Assembly: GCA_963665525.1 (NCBI GenBank)
Contig: OY762280.1
Span: forward strand, 4,402,001 to 4,466,000
Length of the DNA stretch: 64,000 bases
Direction of reading: 5' to 3'
Origin: UBA12077 sp963665525
Lineage (GTDB): Bacteria; Bacteroidota; Bacteroidia; Bacteroidales; UBA12077
In this document: positions 15,763 through 24,222 of the stretch, in pieces
Layout: each line of letters opens with the position of its first letter
Numbering within the stretch: position 1 is the first letter of the stretch
Made by a program: the position numbers and the translations under genes
Notes under the pieces: model-generated
What the model saw: only the letters and a program-made list of their open reading frames with translations
Database searches by the model: none
What the model was told of the DNA's origin: nothing

Positions 15763-17853
15763 ATGAAAAAAGTAGTTATCATTGCAGTCGTTATTTATTT
15801 TGGGTTATTCTATTATGAGAAATGTAGTGCCATTTCTGTAAATATGGATAGCCTTCGGATCGAAACACGAACGTTAGTCGACGACACATCAAAAGTGATA
15901 CACCTGGCCGATTTATCGAAAAAGTATCTAAAATACCAGCTTGATACATCTTATGGTTTGGCATATGATGCTGTTCACCTATCGAAGAAATTGGATTATG
16001 ATTTTGGAACAGCTTATGCATACAATCAATTAGGACTGGTTTTTAAATATTTAACCGAGTACGATTCGGCATTATTTTACTATAATAAATCGCTGGAGAT
16101 ATTTGATGCTTTAAAGGTAAAATCTAAGAAAGCTGCCATACTAAACCGAATAGCAAATGTTTATAAACGACAAGGTAAGTTTGATGCATCGCTGGAAAGT
16201 TTTTTAATGGCATTACAGATTTCTAAAGACGAAAAGGATTCTCTTTTAGTGTCTTACATATACAACAATATTGGAATTCTTTATTTTGATATGGGATATT
16301 ACGATAAAGCACTGGAATATCAAAACTTGAATCTTTCACTTAAGGAAGAATTGAAATCGACCGATAATATGGATATTACCTTAATGAACATAGGTAATAT
16401 CTATAGTGCCAAAGAAATGTTCGAAGAAGCTGTAGAATATTATAAACAAGCATTGGTACTACTTGAAAAATCAGGATACAAATACGATCAGTTGTTATTG
16501 CTTCATAATATGGGTGTTTTATATGAAGAAAATTTTCGCTTAAAAGATGCCATGTGCTATTACAATAAAGCACTGGCCATTGAAAAGGAGATTAACGAAA
16601 AGGAGATGCGGGTTTATACTATCCAGGGTATTGGAAATGTGTACATTAAATCAGGGAATTCTGATCAGGGGATTCAATACCTGAAAAAAGCTTTTGCCTT
16701 AGCCGAAGAAGTTGGTGATTTAAGAAAAATTCACAGGTTAGCGGCAAATCTTTACAAAGAATATGAACGACAAGGAGATTATAAGAATGGTTTTGTATAC
16801 CTGAAAAAATATACTCAGATCGAAGACAGTATATACAATGTTGAAGGCAAAAAAGAACTTATTGAGCTGGAGCAGAAATATGAGGCTGCAAGAAAAGAGC
16901 AGCAGATAGAATTTTTAGAAAAAGAAAGTGAAATACAAAAATTGCAATTGGCAAAATCTCAACTCGAATCAAAACAAAAAAGTTTACATCGAAATGGATT
17001 AATTATTGCTATAGTTCTGGCACTTATTAGTGTGATATATTTTGCGGCAAACAGTAAAAAACGAAAAAAGATTAATCTTGTTTTACGCAGAAAAAATCTG
17101 CAAATAAGCGATCAAAAAATGGAGATCGTTAAACAGAATCAGAACCTTATTGAATCGAATAAAACAAAAGATAAGCTATTTCAGATTATTGCACACGATT
17201 TAAGAGGACCCCTTATTTCTGTGGATAGTATTACACAGCTAATACCATACTGGATTGAAGAACAGGATTATGAGTCGCTAAAAAAATTATCCAAAACATT
17301 AGAGGTGTCGGTAAATAATGTACTCACTTTAATTGATAATTTATTGAATTGGGCACTTAGTCAGCAAGGTAAATTCCCATATCAACCCGAGAACTTAAAG
17401 TTGAAAAGTGCAATTGCTGAAGCAATAGATATTTATCGTCCAATTGCCGAACTGAAAAATGTAGAAGTTAAGTTTAAAATGGCTGAGGATATACATGTTT
17501 TTGCCGATCGAAATATGTTTTTTACCGTGATGAGAAACTTATTAAATAATGCCGTGAAATATACGCCCGAAGGAGGTGACATTATTATTGGCATAGAAAA
17601 TAAAATGCAATTTGCAAAGGTTTGGGTTCAGGATTCAGGGATTGGAATATCGAAAGAACAAAAGCAGGAGGTTTTCGAGTTTGCTAATGGACAAAAAAGT
17701 GGCACCAAAGGAGAAACAGGAAAAGGTCTTGGATTATTCTTCTGTAAAGAATTTGTAACTTTAAATAATGGCGATATTTTTATTGATAGTGATTATGGTA
17801 AAGGAACTAAAATTACATTTACCCTGCCCTTATTCAATATCGAAGAAAATTAA
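15763..17853 (+). CDS. TPR-repeat sensor histidine kinase (second paralogue)
   Basis: A 696-residue paralogue of the preceding kinase with the same order: signal/anchor, about seven periplasmic TPRs (~45-345), coiled coil, one transmembrane helix (~412-432), HisKA with His478 in FQIIAHDLRGPLISVDS, and HATPase (NLLNNAVKYTPEGG, DSGIGISKEQ, GKGLGLFFCKEF). The gene lies 144 nt after its sister and has its own promoter-like element. Divergence is concentrated in the TPR half. It arose by tandem duplication; whether both act on the same regulator is unknown because none is encoded here. Confidence 0.88.
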   Translation: MKKVVIIAVVIYFGLFYYEKCSAISVNMDSLRIETRTLVDDTSKVIHLADLSKKYLKYQLDTSYGLAYDAVHLSKKLDYDFGTAYAYNQLGLVFKYLTEYDSALFYYNKSLEIFDALKVKSKKAAILNRIANVYKRQGKFDASLESFLMALQISKDEKDSLLVSYIYNNIGILYFDMGYYDKALEYQNLNLSLKEELKSTDNMDITLMNIGNIYSAKEMFEEAVEYYKQALVLLEKSGYKYDQLLLLHNMGVLYEENFRLKDAMCYYNKALAIEKEINEKEMRVYTIQGIGNVYIKSGNSDQGIQYLKKAFALAEEVGDLRKIHRLAANLYKEYERQGDYKNGFVYLKKYTQIEDSIYNVEGKKELIELEQKYEAARKEQQIEFLEKESEIQKLQLAKSQLESKQKSLHRNGLIIAIVLALISVIYFAANSKKRKKINLVLRRKNLQISDQKMEIVKQNQNLIESNKTKDKLFQIIAHDLRGPLISVDSITQLIPYWIEEQDYESLKKLSKTLEVSVNNVLTLIDNLLNWALSQQGKFPYQPENLKLKSAIAEAIDIYRPIAELKNVEVKFKMAEDIHVFADRNMFFTVMRNLLNNAVKYTPEGGDIIIGIENKMQFAKVWVQDSGIGISKEQKQEVFEFANGQKSGTKGETGKGLGLFFCKEFVTLNNGDIFIDSDYGKGTKITFTLPLFNIEEN

Positions 17854-17936
17854 ATCAGACTTCATTTTAAAAAATACTTTATCAATTTTGTATCTTTAAC
17901 CACAATTAGTGTTTTACAGATTAATATGATATTATT

Positions 17937-18413
17937 ATGGCAAAACGTGATAATGCAATTCAGGATATTACAGAGATCAATAAGCTGGAAGAAATTATTC
18001 AAAAATGTAAAATTTGCAGAGTAGGGATGGTCGATGGCGATGATCCATATGTTTTAGCAATGAATTTTGGATATGAAGATCAGACCATCTGGCTTCATTG
18101 TGCTAAAGAAGGAAAAAAAATAGAGATCTTAAAAAGAAATAATAAAGTTTGTCTGGAGTTCGATACAGACCATAAACTCTTTGCACGACACGAACATGTT
18201 GCCTGTTCGTGGAGATTTGCTTACCGAAGTGTATTAATTCATGGTCATGCCATATTTGTTGATAACTACGAAGAAAAAATTAAAGGCTTGAATATTTTCA
18301 TGAAAAATTATTCGGATCGTGAGTTTGAATATTCTAAACCTTCTGTTGATAATATTCTTATCCTAAAGATTCCTGTTGAATCAATTACAGGAAGATCGTT
18401 CGAGTATTTATAG
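17937..18413 (+). CDS. Nim-like pyridoxamine 5'-phosphate oxidase family flavoprotein
   Basis: A 158-residue FMN-binding split-barrel protein. MNFGYEDQTIWLHCAKEGKKIEILKRNN is the hallmark of the NimA-like group (shown here as MNFGYEDQTIWLHCAKEG plus KKIEIL), and ARHEHVACSWRFAYRSVLIHGHA also fits. Relatives include nitroimidazole reductases, but most chromosomal members have unproven substrates, so resistance should not be assumed. It lies 83 nt after the second TPR kinase and is followed by a dispersed palindrome and a thioesterase gene. Confidence 0.85.
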   Translation: MAKRDNAIQDITEINKLEEIIQKCKICRVGMVDGDDPYVLAMNFGYEDQTIWLHCAKEGKKIEILKRNNKVCLEFDTDHKLFARHEHVACSWRFAYRSVLIHGHAIFVDNYEEKIKGLNIFMKNYSDREFEYSKPSVDNILILKIPVESITGRSFEYL

Positions 18414-18433
18414 CATGTAATTAAAGAATTTAT

Positions 18434-18460
18434 ATCATCCTGAGCTTGTCGAAGGATGAT
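18434..18460. repeat. REP-like palindrome, CATCCT type
   Basis: Arms ATCATCCT (18434-18441) and AGGATGAT (18453-18460) around GAGCTTGTCGA. This is a widely dispersed bacterial repeat. It lies between the Nim-like and thioesterase genes. Confidence 0.75.
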
Positions 18461-18484
18461 GAAAAGTAATAGATATTGAATAAA

Positions 18485-18961
18485 ATGAGAAAAATAATAA
18501 ATCCATATACACACCTGGAAGGTTATCATTGTTTTGGTTGTTCATCGAAAAATGAACTGGGATTACAAATGGAGTTTTACGAAGATGGTGAATATGTAAA
18601 AAGTAGATGGAGTCCAAAAGCTCATTTGGTAGGGTATGGAAATATCTTACATGGTGGAATACAATCGACCATTTTAGATGAAATTGCAAGTTGGGTCGTT
18701 TATACTCAGGTAAAAACAGCAGGTGTAACAGCTACTTTAAATATAAAATATAAAAGCACGGTATTTACAGACAAAGGAGAACTTCTTGTTCGTGCAAAGC
18801 TAATGGATCAAAATAAACGATTTGCAACAATACACGCTGAGCTTTTAGATCATCAAGAGAAAGTTTGTGCAGAAGCTGAAGTAAAGTATTTTATTTTTCC
18901 CCTGGAAATTGCCATGCAAAAATATAATTATCCCGGACCCGAAGCTTTTTTTGAGAATTAG
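18485..18961 (+). CDS. PaaI-family hotdog thioesterase
   Basis: A 158-residue hotdog-fold protein, probably an acyl-CoA or aryl-CoA thioesterase. The signature GNILHGGIQSTILDEIASWVVY contains the family HGG and catalytic Asp/Glu region (quoted: NILHGGIQSTILDEIAS). TATLNIKYKSTVFTDKGELL is the following strand. An N-terminal CFGCSSKNELGLQM with two Cys is common in this subgroup. The frame extends to a TTG at 18476, but the ATG at 18485 is preferred. The product is cytoplasmic; the physiological substrate is not readable from sequence. Confidence 0.85.
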   Translation: MRKIINPYTHLEGYHCFGCSSKNELGLQMEFYEDGEYVKSRWSPKAHLVGYGNILHGGIQSTILDEIASWVVYTQVKTAGVTATLNIKYKSTVFTDKGELLVRAKLMDQNKRFATIHAELLDHQEKVCAEAEVKYFIFPLEIAMQKYNYPGPEAFFEN

Positions 18962-19065
18962 TGAAAAATAATAATAGAGAAATGGAGTTAATAAGGCTCC
19001 TTTTTTTATGTAAGAAACTTCCGTTTTTGACAGAAGCTTGTCTCTTTGATGGTATAGTTATTGTC

Positions 19066-19085
19066 ATTCTCGCGAAAGCGGGAAT
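19066..19085. repeat. REP-like palindrome, CGCGAAAGCG type
   Basis: Arms ATTCTCGC (19066-19073) and GCGGGAAT (19078-19085), loop GAAA, one mismatch that would be G:U in RNA. Preceded by GTC, followed by CTA. Third dispersed palindrome in 6.2 kb. Confidence 0.75.
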
Positions 19086-19126
19086 CTATTTTTTTCGGAT
19101 TGTTTTTTTATCAGGAAACTTCGGTT

Positions 19127-19134
19127 TAAATTTG
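19127..19134 (+). promoter_or_regulatory. -7 element for the exported protein at 19155
   Basis: TAAATTTG matches TAnnTTTG. A T-rich tract stands 19 nt upstream in place of TTTG. The predicted start lies about 15 nt before the ATG. Confidence 0.45.
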
Positions 19135-19154
19135 CCGCTTGTAATGAAGTATTT

Positions 19155-19757
19155 ATGAAAAAGGGAGTTATAGCTTTTATATGGATGCTATTTGTGTTGG
19201 GTGCTTATTCTCAAGATAACTTTTCGGCAAAATTTTTTGGATTTAGTTTTCATCCCGATGGTGATGTTAATGCCGATAATATGCCTACTAAAGTGGATAA
19301 AAACGGGGTATTGGTAATTAACCTGGGTATGTATTTTGGCTATGAAAAATTCTTTTACAAAGATAAAATGTCGTATAAAGTAGTGACTGCATTTTATTCC
19401 GATTGTGGTGGTTTATTTTCTGGCTTACTGCATGTGGGTTTTCGAGGAGTGATTCTTGAGAAAGAACGTTTTTCTATTAACGGGGGATTGGGGCCAACTT
19501 TTATTTATAGAAGAAGCTGGTACTCAAAATTTGATAATTATATTAATTCCGGATTTTATAATGGGAATGAAACAGATTTTTGGCAGTATAAATTTCTTTG
19601 GTACGGTGGGGAGTTGGAATTTAATTATAAGCTCAATAAATCATTAGATCTCTCAACAACATTTATTCCTGGATATCCAAAGCTTCTAGCACTTTCAATA
19701 GGAGTTCGATATCGATTTCCTAAAAAATCTAAATTAAATCAAAATGTTGGTGAATAA
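19155..19757 (+). CDS. Exported hypothetical protein, probable small barrel
   Basis: A 200-residue protein with a clear signal peptide (MKKGVIAFIWMLFVLGAYSQ). The mature part is rich in Gly and aromatic residues in alternating patterns (NGGLGPTFIYRRSWY, FIPGYPKLLALSIGVRYRF) and ends near an aromatic, in the style of small outer-membrane beta-barrels. I do not recognise a named family. It has its own promoter-like sequence. It converges with the HAD phosphatase gene and overlaps it by 29 bp at the 3' ends. The frame at 18961-19158 just upstream crosses a dispersed repeat and is not a gene. Confidence 0.68.
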   Translation: MKKGVIAFIWMLFVLGAYSQDNFSAKFFGFSFHPDGDVNADNMPTKVDKNGVLVINLGMYFGYEKFFYKDKMSYKVVTAFYSDCGGLFSGLLHVGFRGVILEKERFSINGGLGPTFIYRRSWYSKFDNYINSGFYNGNETDFWQYKFLWYGGELEFNYKLNKSLDLSTTFIPGYPKLLALSIGVRYRFPKKSKLNQNVGE

Positions 19758-20571
19758 CATCTGAAAATCCATTTTCATCGTTGCTTGCACAAATAGGGAA
19801 ACGCTCTCTTAATTCTGAAGGGGCATTGGCAACAACATATTTTTGGGATGTAAACTCAAGCATGTCAATATCATTAAAATCGTTTCCAATACTCAATGTT
19901 TTCGAAGAGCTAATGCTAATATTATTGCAAAGCCATTGTATGCCATGTCCCTTTGAAACTGTTTTTGGGAAAATTTCCATCCATATGGAATCGCCATCTA
20001 AAGGCGATGTTGTTCGTATAATTTTAATATCGTCGAATTGTTTTTCAATGTTTTTGAATAATTCTATGTTGTTAGGAAAAACAGCCAGTATCTGGCAGGC
20101 ATGATTAAACTTTTCGCTATTTGCATCCAGTTCAAAAGCAAACTCATGGTAAATATTTATTCTTCGTTCAAAGTCAGGATTGTAATGATTCGATCGGTGA
20201 TATAAGAATTTATGATTTTCAGGAATCATTTCATGAATCATAAAATCAACCTGGTTTTTTATAAGTATTTTGCTGATTTGTTCAACCTCATAAGCCGGTA
20301 AGTTCTGAGAATGCATTAAGGATTTTTTCTTCCAGTTATAAACTCCGGCTCCCGATGAGAAAATAAGATAATCAATGGGGAAATTATCTTTTAAAACTTT
20401 TTTTAAAGAAAAGAAATTTCTTCCCGTGGCAATGACTCTTATGATATTATTTTCGCCCAGCCAATACAACGATTTCATATCTTCTAAGCTTACTTCTCTG
20501 TTAGTATTCAGCAATGTACCATCCAAATCAGTAATAACCATTTTAATATTTTGTTCACATATTTCGTTCAT
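19729..20571 (-). CDS. Cof-type HAD-superfamily phosphatase
   Basis: A 280-residue HAD hydrolase with a C2 (Cof-type) cap. Motif I is VITDLDGTLLNT with the nucleophile Asp, motif II the Thr of IRVIATGRNFFS, motif III the Lys in FPKTVSKGHGI, and motif IV SIGNDFNDIDMLEF. Such enzymes dephosphorylate sugar phosphates or small metabolites; the substrate cannot be assigned. It reads divergently from the M3 peptidase gene and overlaps the exported-protein gene tail to tail by 29 bp. Confidence 0.9.
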   Translation of the reverse strand: MNEICEQNIKMVITDLDGTLLNTNREVSLEDMKSLYWLGENNIIRVIATGRNFFSLKKVLKDNFPIDYLIFSSGAGVYNWKKKSLMHSQNLPAYEVEQISKILIKNQVDFMIHEMIPENHKFLYHRSNHYNPDFERRINIYHEFAFELDANSEKFNHACQILAVFPNNIELFKNIEKQFDDIKIIRTTSPLDGDSIWMEIFPKTVSKGHGIQWLCNNISISSSKTLSIGNDFNDIDMLEFTSQKYVVANAPSELRERFPICASNDENGFSDVIHQHFDLI

Positions 20572-20586
20572 AACATAAGTGTATAT

Positions 20587-20620
20587 TTTGCCAGCTGTAA
20601 TTTATAAAATATTAAATTTG
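20587..20620 (+). promoter_or_regulatory. Promoter for the M3 peptidase
   Basis: TTTG (20587-20590), 22 nt, TAAATTTG (20613-20620). The -7 element covers the GTG at 20620 that would give the longest reading frame, so translation must start at the ATG at 20656. Confidence 0.55.
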
Positions 20621-20655
20621 TGACCTTATTCCTTATTAATAAATTGGAAAAAATC

Positions 20656-22731
20656 ATGAAAAAATTAATTTGGCAAAACTTTGTGATCATACTATTGTTA
20701 ACAGCAACAGCTATGGTATCATGTGATAAAACTAAAAATAATATGGAAAATCCATTACTAAACGGGGTAAATCAGATTGTTGATTTTGAAAAAATTACAA
20801 GCAAGCATGTGCTTGAAGCAACAGAGCTCTCAATGATTGCTGCAAAAGATCATTTAGAAAAAATATATCAGGTAAAGGCGGAGGATAGAACTTTTAATAA
20901 TACCATGCTTGCATTAGATAATATTTATAATGATTTAATGAAAGTAAACGAAATAGTATCCTTGCTGGCATATGTGCATCCTAATGATGAAATAAGAAAT
21001 CAGAGTTTAGAATGTATTGCTGAGTTTGGAAAGTTTTTTAACGAATTAAGCCTTAACGAAAAACTTTATCAGGCAGTTAAAGACTATTCAAAAACAGAAG
21101 AAGCACAGGGTTTAGCAGGAGCTTATAAAAAATACACGAAAGAAACTTTGGAGGAGTTTGAACGAAATGGATTTGCACTGTCGGAAGAGAAAAGAGCAGA
21201 GTTAAAAGTTTTAAAAGATAAGTTGTCTGATCTTGGAATTCAATTTGATTCAAATATCAGTTCATATGAAGATTATTTAATAGCAACCGAAGAACAAATT
21301 GAGGGATTACCGGATGATTATAAAAAAGAACATCGTCAAGAAGATGGAACATATAAAATTGGATTAGCTTATCCTTCTTATATACCATTTATGAAGTATT
21401 CAAAATCGGATGAGGCTCGAAAAGAACTGGCAAAGAAATATAAAAATACTGCTGCCGATAAGAATGTTGAGATCTTAAGACAAATTTTAATTGAACGCGA
21501 GAATGTTGCAAAACTGTTAGGATATAATACTTATGCAGAATATAAAACTGAAAACAGGATGGCTAAGAATCCTAAAAATGTTTGGGATTTTGAAAATAGC
21601 TTAAAAGTTAAAGTAAGGGCTAAAGCAGAAAAAGATTATAAGGAACTGCTAGAAGTAAAAAGAAAATATACCGGTAATCAAGCTAATGAAAGTATTGAGT
21701 CCTGGGAAGCATCATTTTATAACAACATTTTGCTAAAAGAAAAATATCAACTCGATAATCAAAAGTTAAAAGAATATTTTGAGGTTAATAATGTTATTGA
21801 TGGATTATTTAAAATCTCACAACATTTATATGGAGTAAAATTCGAAGAGATTGAAAATCCTTCTGTTTGGCACGAAGATGTTAAGTTTTTTGAGGTAAAA
21901 GAAAATGATAAATTAATTGCTCGTTTTTATTTAGATCTATATCCTCGAAAAAATAAATACAATCATGCTGCCATGTTTGGGATGATTTCTGGTAAGCAAT
22001 TACAAGGTGAATATCAGATTCCAACTGCCAGTTTAGTGTGTAATTTTCCAAAGGCAAATGCCGATATGCCGGCATTAATGCCTCATGGTGATGTTGAGAC
22101 ATTCTTCCACGAATTTGGTCATTTGATGCACGATTTACTTACTAAAGCAGAACTGGCATCACAGGCAGGAACAAATGTTGCACGTGATTTTGTTGAAATG
22201 CCATCTCAGATATACGAAAACTGGGCATGGGATTACGAAGCTTTGAGTTTATTTGCAAAACATTATCAAACAGGGGAGGTTCTTCCTAAAGAACTTCATG
22301 AAAAAATGATTGCAGCAAAAAATGTTGGATCAGGATTACATGTATTGCAACAGATTTTCTATGGAACGCTTGATATGACTTATCACGATAAATATGATCC
22401 AAATGGTAATATTACAACAACTGAACTTGTAAAGAATTTACAAAACGAAATAACACTCTATAAATTCCAGGAAGACACGCATTTTGAAGCTGGCTTTGGA
22501 CACTTAAACGGATATGCTGCTGGGTATTATAGCTATTTGTGGGCATTGGTTTTTGCTGATGATATGTTTTCAGTATTTGAAGAAAATGGAATCATGAATC
22601 AGGAAATTGGCCTAAAATTAAGGAAAGTAGTCCTGGAAAGAGGATCTACTATTGATGAAATGGAAATAGTAAAAGAATTTTTAGGCCGTGAACCAAACGA
22701 TGAAGCATTTTTAAAGTCGATAGGCTTATAA
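20656..22731 (+). CDS. M3-family zinc oligopeptidase, lipoprotein
   Basis: A 691-residue metallopeptidase of the M3 family (oligopeptidase A/Dcp type) that cuts short peptides. From ATG 20656 the N-terminus is a lipoprotein signal ending TAMVSC, so the enzyme probably sits in the periplasm or at a membrane. The zinc site HEFGH is at ~485-489 in VETFFHEFGHLMHDLL, with the third ligand Glu downstream around FVEMPSQIYENW. The rest is mainly helical, as usual for M3. Longer versions from the GTG at 20620 would lose the signal peptide. It is a single-gene unit, divergent from the HAD gene. Confidence 0.92.
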   Translation: MKKLIWQNFVIILLLTATAMVSCDKTKNNMENPLLNGVNQIVDFEKITSKHVLEATELSMIAAKDHLEKIYQVKAEDRTFNNTMLALDNIYNDLMKVNEIVSLLAYVHPNDEIRNQSLECIAEFGKFFNELSLNEKLYQAVKDYSKTEEAQGLAGAYKKYTKETLEEFERNGFALSEEKRAELKVLKDKLSDLGIQFDSNISSYEDYLIATEEQIEGLPDDYKKEHRQEDGTYKIGLAYPSYIPFMKYSKSDEARKELAKKYKNTAADKNVEILRQILIERENVAKLLGYNTYAEYKTENRMAKNPKNVWDFENSLKVKVRAKAEKDYKELLEVKRKYTGNQANESIESWEASFYNNILLKEKYQLDNQKLKEYFEVNNVIDGLFKISQHLYGVKFEEIENPSVWHEDVKFFEVKENDKLIARFYLDLYPRKNKYNHAAMFGMISGKQLQGEYQIPTASLVCNFPKANADMPALMPHGDVETFFHEFGHLMHDLLTKAELASQAGTNVARDFVEMPSQIYENWAWDYEALSLFAKHYQTGEVLPKELHEKMIAAKNVGSGLHVLQQIFYGTLDMTYHDKYDPNGNITTTELVKNLQNEITLYKFQEDTHFEAGFGHLNGYAAGYYSYLWALVFADDMFSVFEENGIMNQEIGLKLRKVVLERGSTIDEMEIVKEFLGREPNDEAFLKSIGL

Positions 22732-22886
22732 TTCTAGGCGAGTGGAGTTTTATCGAATGAAATGGATAGATTATCGAATTTATTGATGATTTATTCTTAA
22801 TTCTTAAAATCTTAAAAATAAAATCTATTGAATGAGTAAACCTTTTAATTTTTATATAGTCAAATAAAATTACTAAAATCCCAATT

Positions 22887-23552
22887 ATGAGAAAAATATA
22901 TTTATTCCTTACTCTTTTTGCATGCATTTCCTTAGCAAAAGGACAGTCAGATCAGGCTTTTGATAGTGCTTCGGAAAATAAAATAACAATTGAACCTTTT
23001 ACTCAGAAACAGGTAAAGGTAAGTACTGTAAATCATTTCTTAAATGAAGAATGGCAAGGAGGGTTAATTAAGTTAAAAGACGATCGAATGATTAATGGTT
23101 ATCTATATAGGTATAATATTTTCACAGATCAGATCGAACTTAAATCTGTAATTGATCCAAGTCCAGTAGATTTGATATCAATAGGCGTACAAAAGTTTAT
23201 ATACTCAGATTTTTTGATTAATGAGAATTCTATTAATTCTGGTTATTTTGAACTTATTTTAAATGGGGAATGTAAATTGTTAATAAGGCGTTACATAAGA
23301 GCAAATGAACAAGATTATAGAGTGAGTAAGATTTTAGGATCAACCTCAGCAGCTCCGTCTTCAAGTGTTGTTAAGGAATATTATATTAAAAAAGGATCAG
23401 AACCTGCGGTATTAATTGATAGAACTAAAGATAGTTTATTAGAGAATTTATCAGATAAAGATGACTTTAAAAAATACTTGAAGAGAAAATTCATTGTTTT
23501 TTTAAATGAAAGTAAGCTTATTGAATTAATAGATTATTATAATAAAATATAA
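22887..23552 (+). CDS. Exported hypothetical protein
   Basis: A 221-residue protein with a signal peptide (MRKIYLFLTLFACISLAKGQ). I do not recognise a characterised family. The mature part has beta-rich stretches such as WQGGLIKLKDDRMINGYLYRY and SVIDPSPVDLISIGVQKFIYSD, then a lysine-rich C-terminus FKKYLKRKFIVFLNESKLIELIDYY resembling the end of Bacteroidetes exported proteins that respond to the substrate or surface. The upstream 155-nt gap holds two TTATCGAAT direct repeats. A strong terminator follows, so the gene is monocistronic. Confidence 0.65.
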   Translation: MRKIYLFLTLFACISLAKGQSDQAFDSASENKITIEPFTQKQVKVSTVNHFLNEEWQGGLIKLKDDRMINGYLYRYNIFTDQIELKSVIDPSPVDLISIGVQKFIYSDFLINENSINSGYFELILNGECKLLIRRYIRANEQDYRVSKILGSTSAAPSSSVVKEYYIKKGSEPAVLIDRTKDSLLENLSDKDDFKKYLKRKFIVFLNESKLIELIDYYNKI

Positions 23553-23576
23553 CATAGCAACGGATTTTTAAAGGAG

Positions 23577-23609
23577 AAGAGTTATATTATCGATATAGCT
23601 CTTTTTTTT
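23577..23609 (+). terminator. Rho-independent terminator
   Basis: AAGAGTTATAT (23577-23587) pairs with ATATAGCTCTT (23593-23603) over 11 bp with one G:U, loop TATCG, followed by a run of T to 23609. It ends the exported-protein gene and isolates the ars operon. Confidence 0.85.
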
Positions 23610-23629
23610 GTTGAATTAATAATTAAAGA

Positions 23630-23660
23630 TTTGTTTGTCCGAAATTGCAATGTATTTTTA
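23630..23660 (+). promoter_or_regulatory. Promoter for arsC-acr3
   Basis: TTTG (23630-23633), exactly 19 nt, TATTTTTA (23653-23660; last base differs from TAnnTTTG). It gives a leader of about 110 nt before arsC, which is AT-rich and holds no obvious gene. Confidence 0.55.
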
Positions 23661-23778
23661 CAGCTATATTAGAAATTAATAGATTAAATGATAAACAAGA
23701 GAATGATTCATATGTTTTATTATAAATATAATTCAGCAATATTTTATTGAAAGTATTTGGTTAACAAAAAGTTAAACT

Positions 23779-24198
23779 ATGAAAAAGATTTTAATTCTAT
23801 GTACAGGAAATTCATGTAGAAGTCAGATGGCTCATGGATTTCTTCAATCGTTTGATAAGAATATAATAGTTTGTTCTGCAGGGACAGAAGCTTCTGGTAA
23901 ATTGAATGAGAAAGCAGTTGATGTTATGAAAGAAATAGGAATAGATATCAGTAAGCATACTTCTGATTCTGTTGAAATGTATTTAGAAGAAGAGTGGGAT
24001 TATGTTATTACTGTTTGTGGAGGAGCAAATGAAGTTTGTCCTGCTTTTATCGGCAAAGTTAAAAATCGGTTACATATAGGTTTTGATGATCCTTCGCATG
24101 CTGTTGGAACTGATGAATTTATTATGAGTGAATTTTATCGGGTTCGCAATGAAATTAAAGATGCTTTTATGCAATTATATGAAAAAGAGATAAAATAA
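23779..24198 (+). CDS. arsC: Arsenate reductase, low-molecular-weight phosphatase (thioredoxin) type
   Basis: A 139-residue ArsC that reduces arsenate to arsenite. The P-loop CTGNSCRSQ holds Cys8 and Cys13. The redox cysteines Cys80 and Cys87 lie in TVCGGANEVCPAF. This four-Cys layout is that of thioredoxin-coupled ArsC rather than the glutaredoxin type. PSHAVGTDEF is the C-terminal catalytic Asp loop. It is followed 24 nt later by the acr3 gene, which exports the product arsenite. No arsR repressor gene is adjacent. Confidence 0.92.
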   Translation: MKKILILCTGNSCRSQMAHGFLQSFDKNIIVCSAGTEASGKLNEKAVDVMKEIGIDISKHTSDSVEMYLEEEWDYVITVCGGANEVCPAFIGKVKNRLHIGFDDPSHAVGTDEFIMSEFYRVRNEIKDAFMQLYEKEIK

Positions 24199-24222
24199 TG
24201 TTTTAACTAAAATAATAGGATC

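Noticed and set aside
18961..19158. 65-codon frame starting GTG
   Set aside because: Crosses a dispersed palindrome and overlaps the next gene's promoter.
23667..23778. ArsR operator or riboswitch in the arsC leader
   Set aside because: Only weak AT-rich symmetries are visible; no recognised operator or riboswitch core.
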